Positions 63,464-64,000 of a stretch of 64,000 bases of DNA are shown here, piece after piece. The position numbers and the translations under genes are program-made. The stretch lies in contig NZ_JBGCCN010000002.1 of NCBI RefSeq assembly GCF_041261225.1, positions 1 through 64,000 of the forward strand. Reading direction: 5' to 3'. Below the pieces are notes generated by a model that worked only from the letters and a program-made list of their open reading frames with translations, was not told the DNA's origin and did not search any database. Within the stretch, counting starts at the first letter, position 1. Each line of letters begins with the position of its first letter. The stretch is from Streptomyces sp. V4I8 (lineage in GTDB: Bacteria; Actinomycetota; Actinomycetes; Streptomycetales; Streptomycetaceae).

Positions 63464-64000
63464 TCCAGCATGGCGGCCGCGAGCTGGGGCTTGGTGGCGA
63501 AGGCGATCTCGTCGGGCACGTGCCGCAGCAGGCGCCGCTCTTCGTCCTCGGCCCAGGCGGCGGGCAGGTATAAGGCCCGGTCGATGATCGCGTGGCCGCG
63601 GTAGGCCGCGAAGGTGAGGTGGACGGCGACCTGGCACAGACCCACCCCGCCGAGCGCGCCGGAGTACTGGTGAGCAGCACCGACGCAGTCGGTGGAGGAC
63701 TTCGCGTCCCCCGTCTCGTCCACGATCAACACCGCCTCGGGGCCCGCGAGTTCGCCGGCAGTCCAGGCGGCGATCCGGTCCCGGGCCAGATCATGGTCGA
63801 CGGCGGCGCGGGACAGGAAGTGCTGCAGCCGGTGCGGCCCGCAGTGCCCCAGCGCCTCGGCCAGCGTCCAGCAGTTACGGGTGTCCAGCTCCATCAGCAC
63901 GGCCTGCGTCATCTCCCGCGCCACACTCCGCGGCTCACGGCGCTCGAAACAGTCCGCGATCTGGTCTGTCGCAGCCCCGAGCGCTGCCGCCCACTCCTGC
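63464..64000 (-). pseudogene. IS701-type transposase, N-terminal part, cut by IS3 and by the window edge
   Basis: The minus-strand frame reads QEWAAALGAATDQIADCFER from the edge, then AREMTQAVLMELDTRNCWTL, AVLIVDETGDAKSSTDCVGA (first catalytic Asp) and EIAFATKPQLAAAML, where the IS3 element begins. It is closely related to the intact element C protein at 58471-59811. The catalytic remainder (RWLAGDEVYGG onward) is absent on the other side of the IS3 element. Confidence 0.87.

Overview
The window is very GC-rich actinomycete DNA with Streptomyces-type codon use. It looks like an accessory replicon or a subtelomeric chromosome arm. The evidence for that is a broken replication-relaxation gene (a family usual on Streptomyces plasmids), very few housekeeping-like genes, and transposable elements or their debris over well over half of the length. 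I saw no rRNA, tRNA or CRISPR array.

Layout. 1-8.8 kb: IS256, IS5, IS630 and IS701-type elements around an XRE-type regulator, a DEAH-helicase scrap, a replication-relaxation scrap and two small hypotheticals. 8.9-12.8 kb: a membrane-anchored beta-helix (pectate-lyase-like) protein, a gene-poor 1.6 kb, and a sortase-like lipoprotein without the catalytic His. 13-20.2 kb: IS5, IS1380, broken IS66, IS6 scrap, ISAs1 and IS3. 20.9-23.1 kb: copy 1 of an ISKra4-type element. 23.1-29 kb: palindrome-bearing gene-poor DNA, a tiny Trp/Tyr-rich secreted protein, and an IS30 transposase interrupted by a group II intron, abutting a truncated IS256. 29.0-37.4 kb: a complete four-gene Wadjet (JetABCD) plasmid-defence operon, then an Uma2-family nuclease gene. 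38.4-40.5 kb: copy 2 of the ISKra4-type element. 41.0-44.8 kb: an AAA ATPase/nuclease gene, a truncated helicase and half an ISL3 transposase. 45.4-48.8 kb: a tightly coupled three-gene operon (carboxymuconolactone-decarboxylase-like protein, MIO-type aromatic aminomutase/ammonia lyase resembling AdmH, and a class III aminotransferase), which looks like specialised aromatic beta-amino-acid metabolism. 49.0-54.8 kb: a truncated IS3, then an ISL3 element containing an IS110 element that itself contains an antisense group II intron. 55.2-64 kb: a small secreted SH3-like protein, three consecutive IS701-type elements (two in near-identical tandem), a Gln-rich gene split by IS3, and an IS3 inside a further IS701-type gene at the window edge.

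The clearest new observation is at 50.4-53.9 kb. Removing the IS110 element restores the ISL3 reading frame exactly, which fixes its ends. The 220-bp non-coding left end then contains four short segments in the order and polarity expected of a bridge RNA: a 10-nt match to the left target, a 5-of-6 match to the complement of the right target, a 10-nt match to the element's right end, and a 6-nt complement of its left end. Other notable points are the aromatic beta-amino-acid operon, a shared frame discontinuity before the C-terminal domain of two different IS701-type transposases, two IS elements stacked on one CTAG target, and a hairpin that buries the ribosome-binding site of the ISAs1 transposase.

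The functional genes fall into three groups: anti-plasmid defence (JetABCD, perhaps Uma2 and the AAA/nuclease protein), a small metabolic operon, and a few secreted or surface proteins. The rest is mobile DNA in several layers, most of it degenerate.
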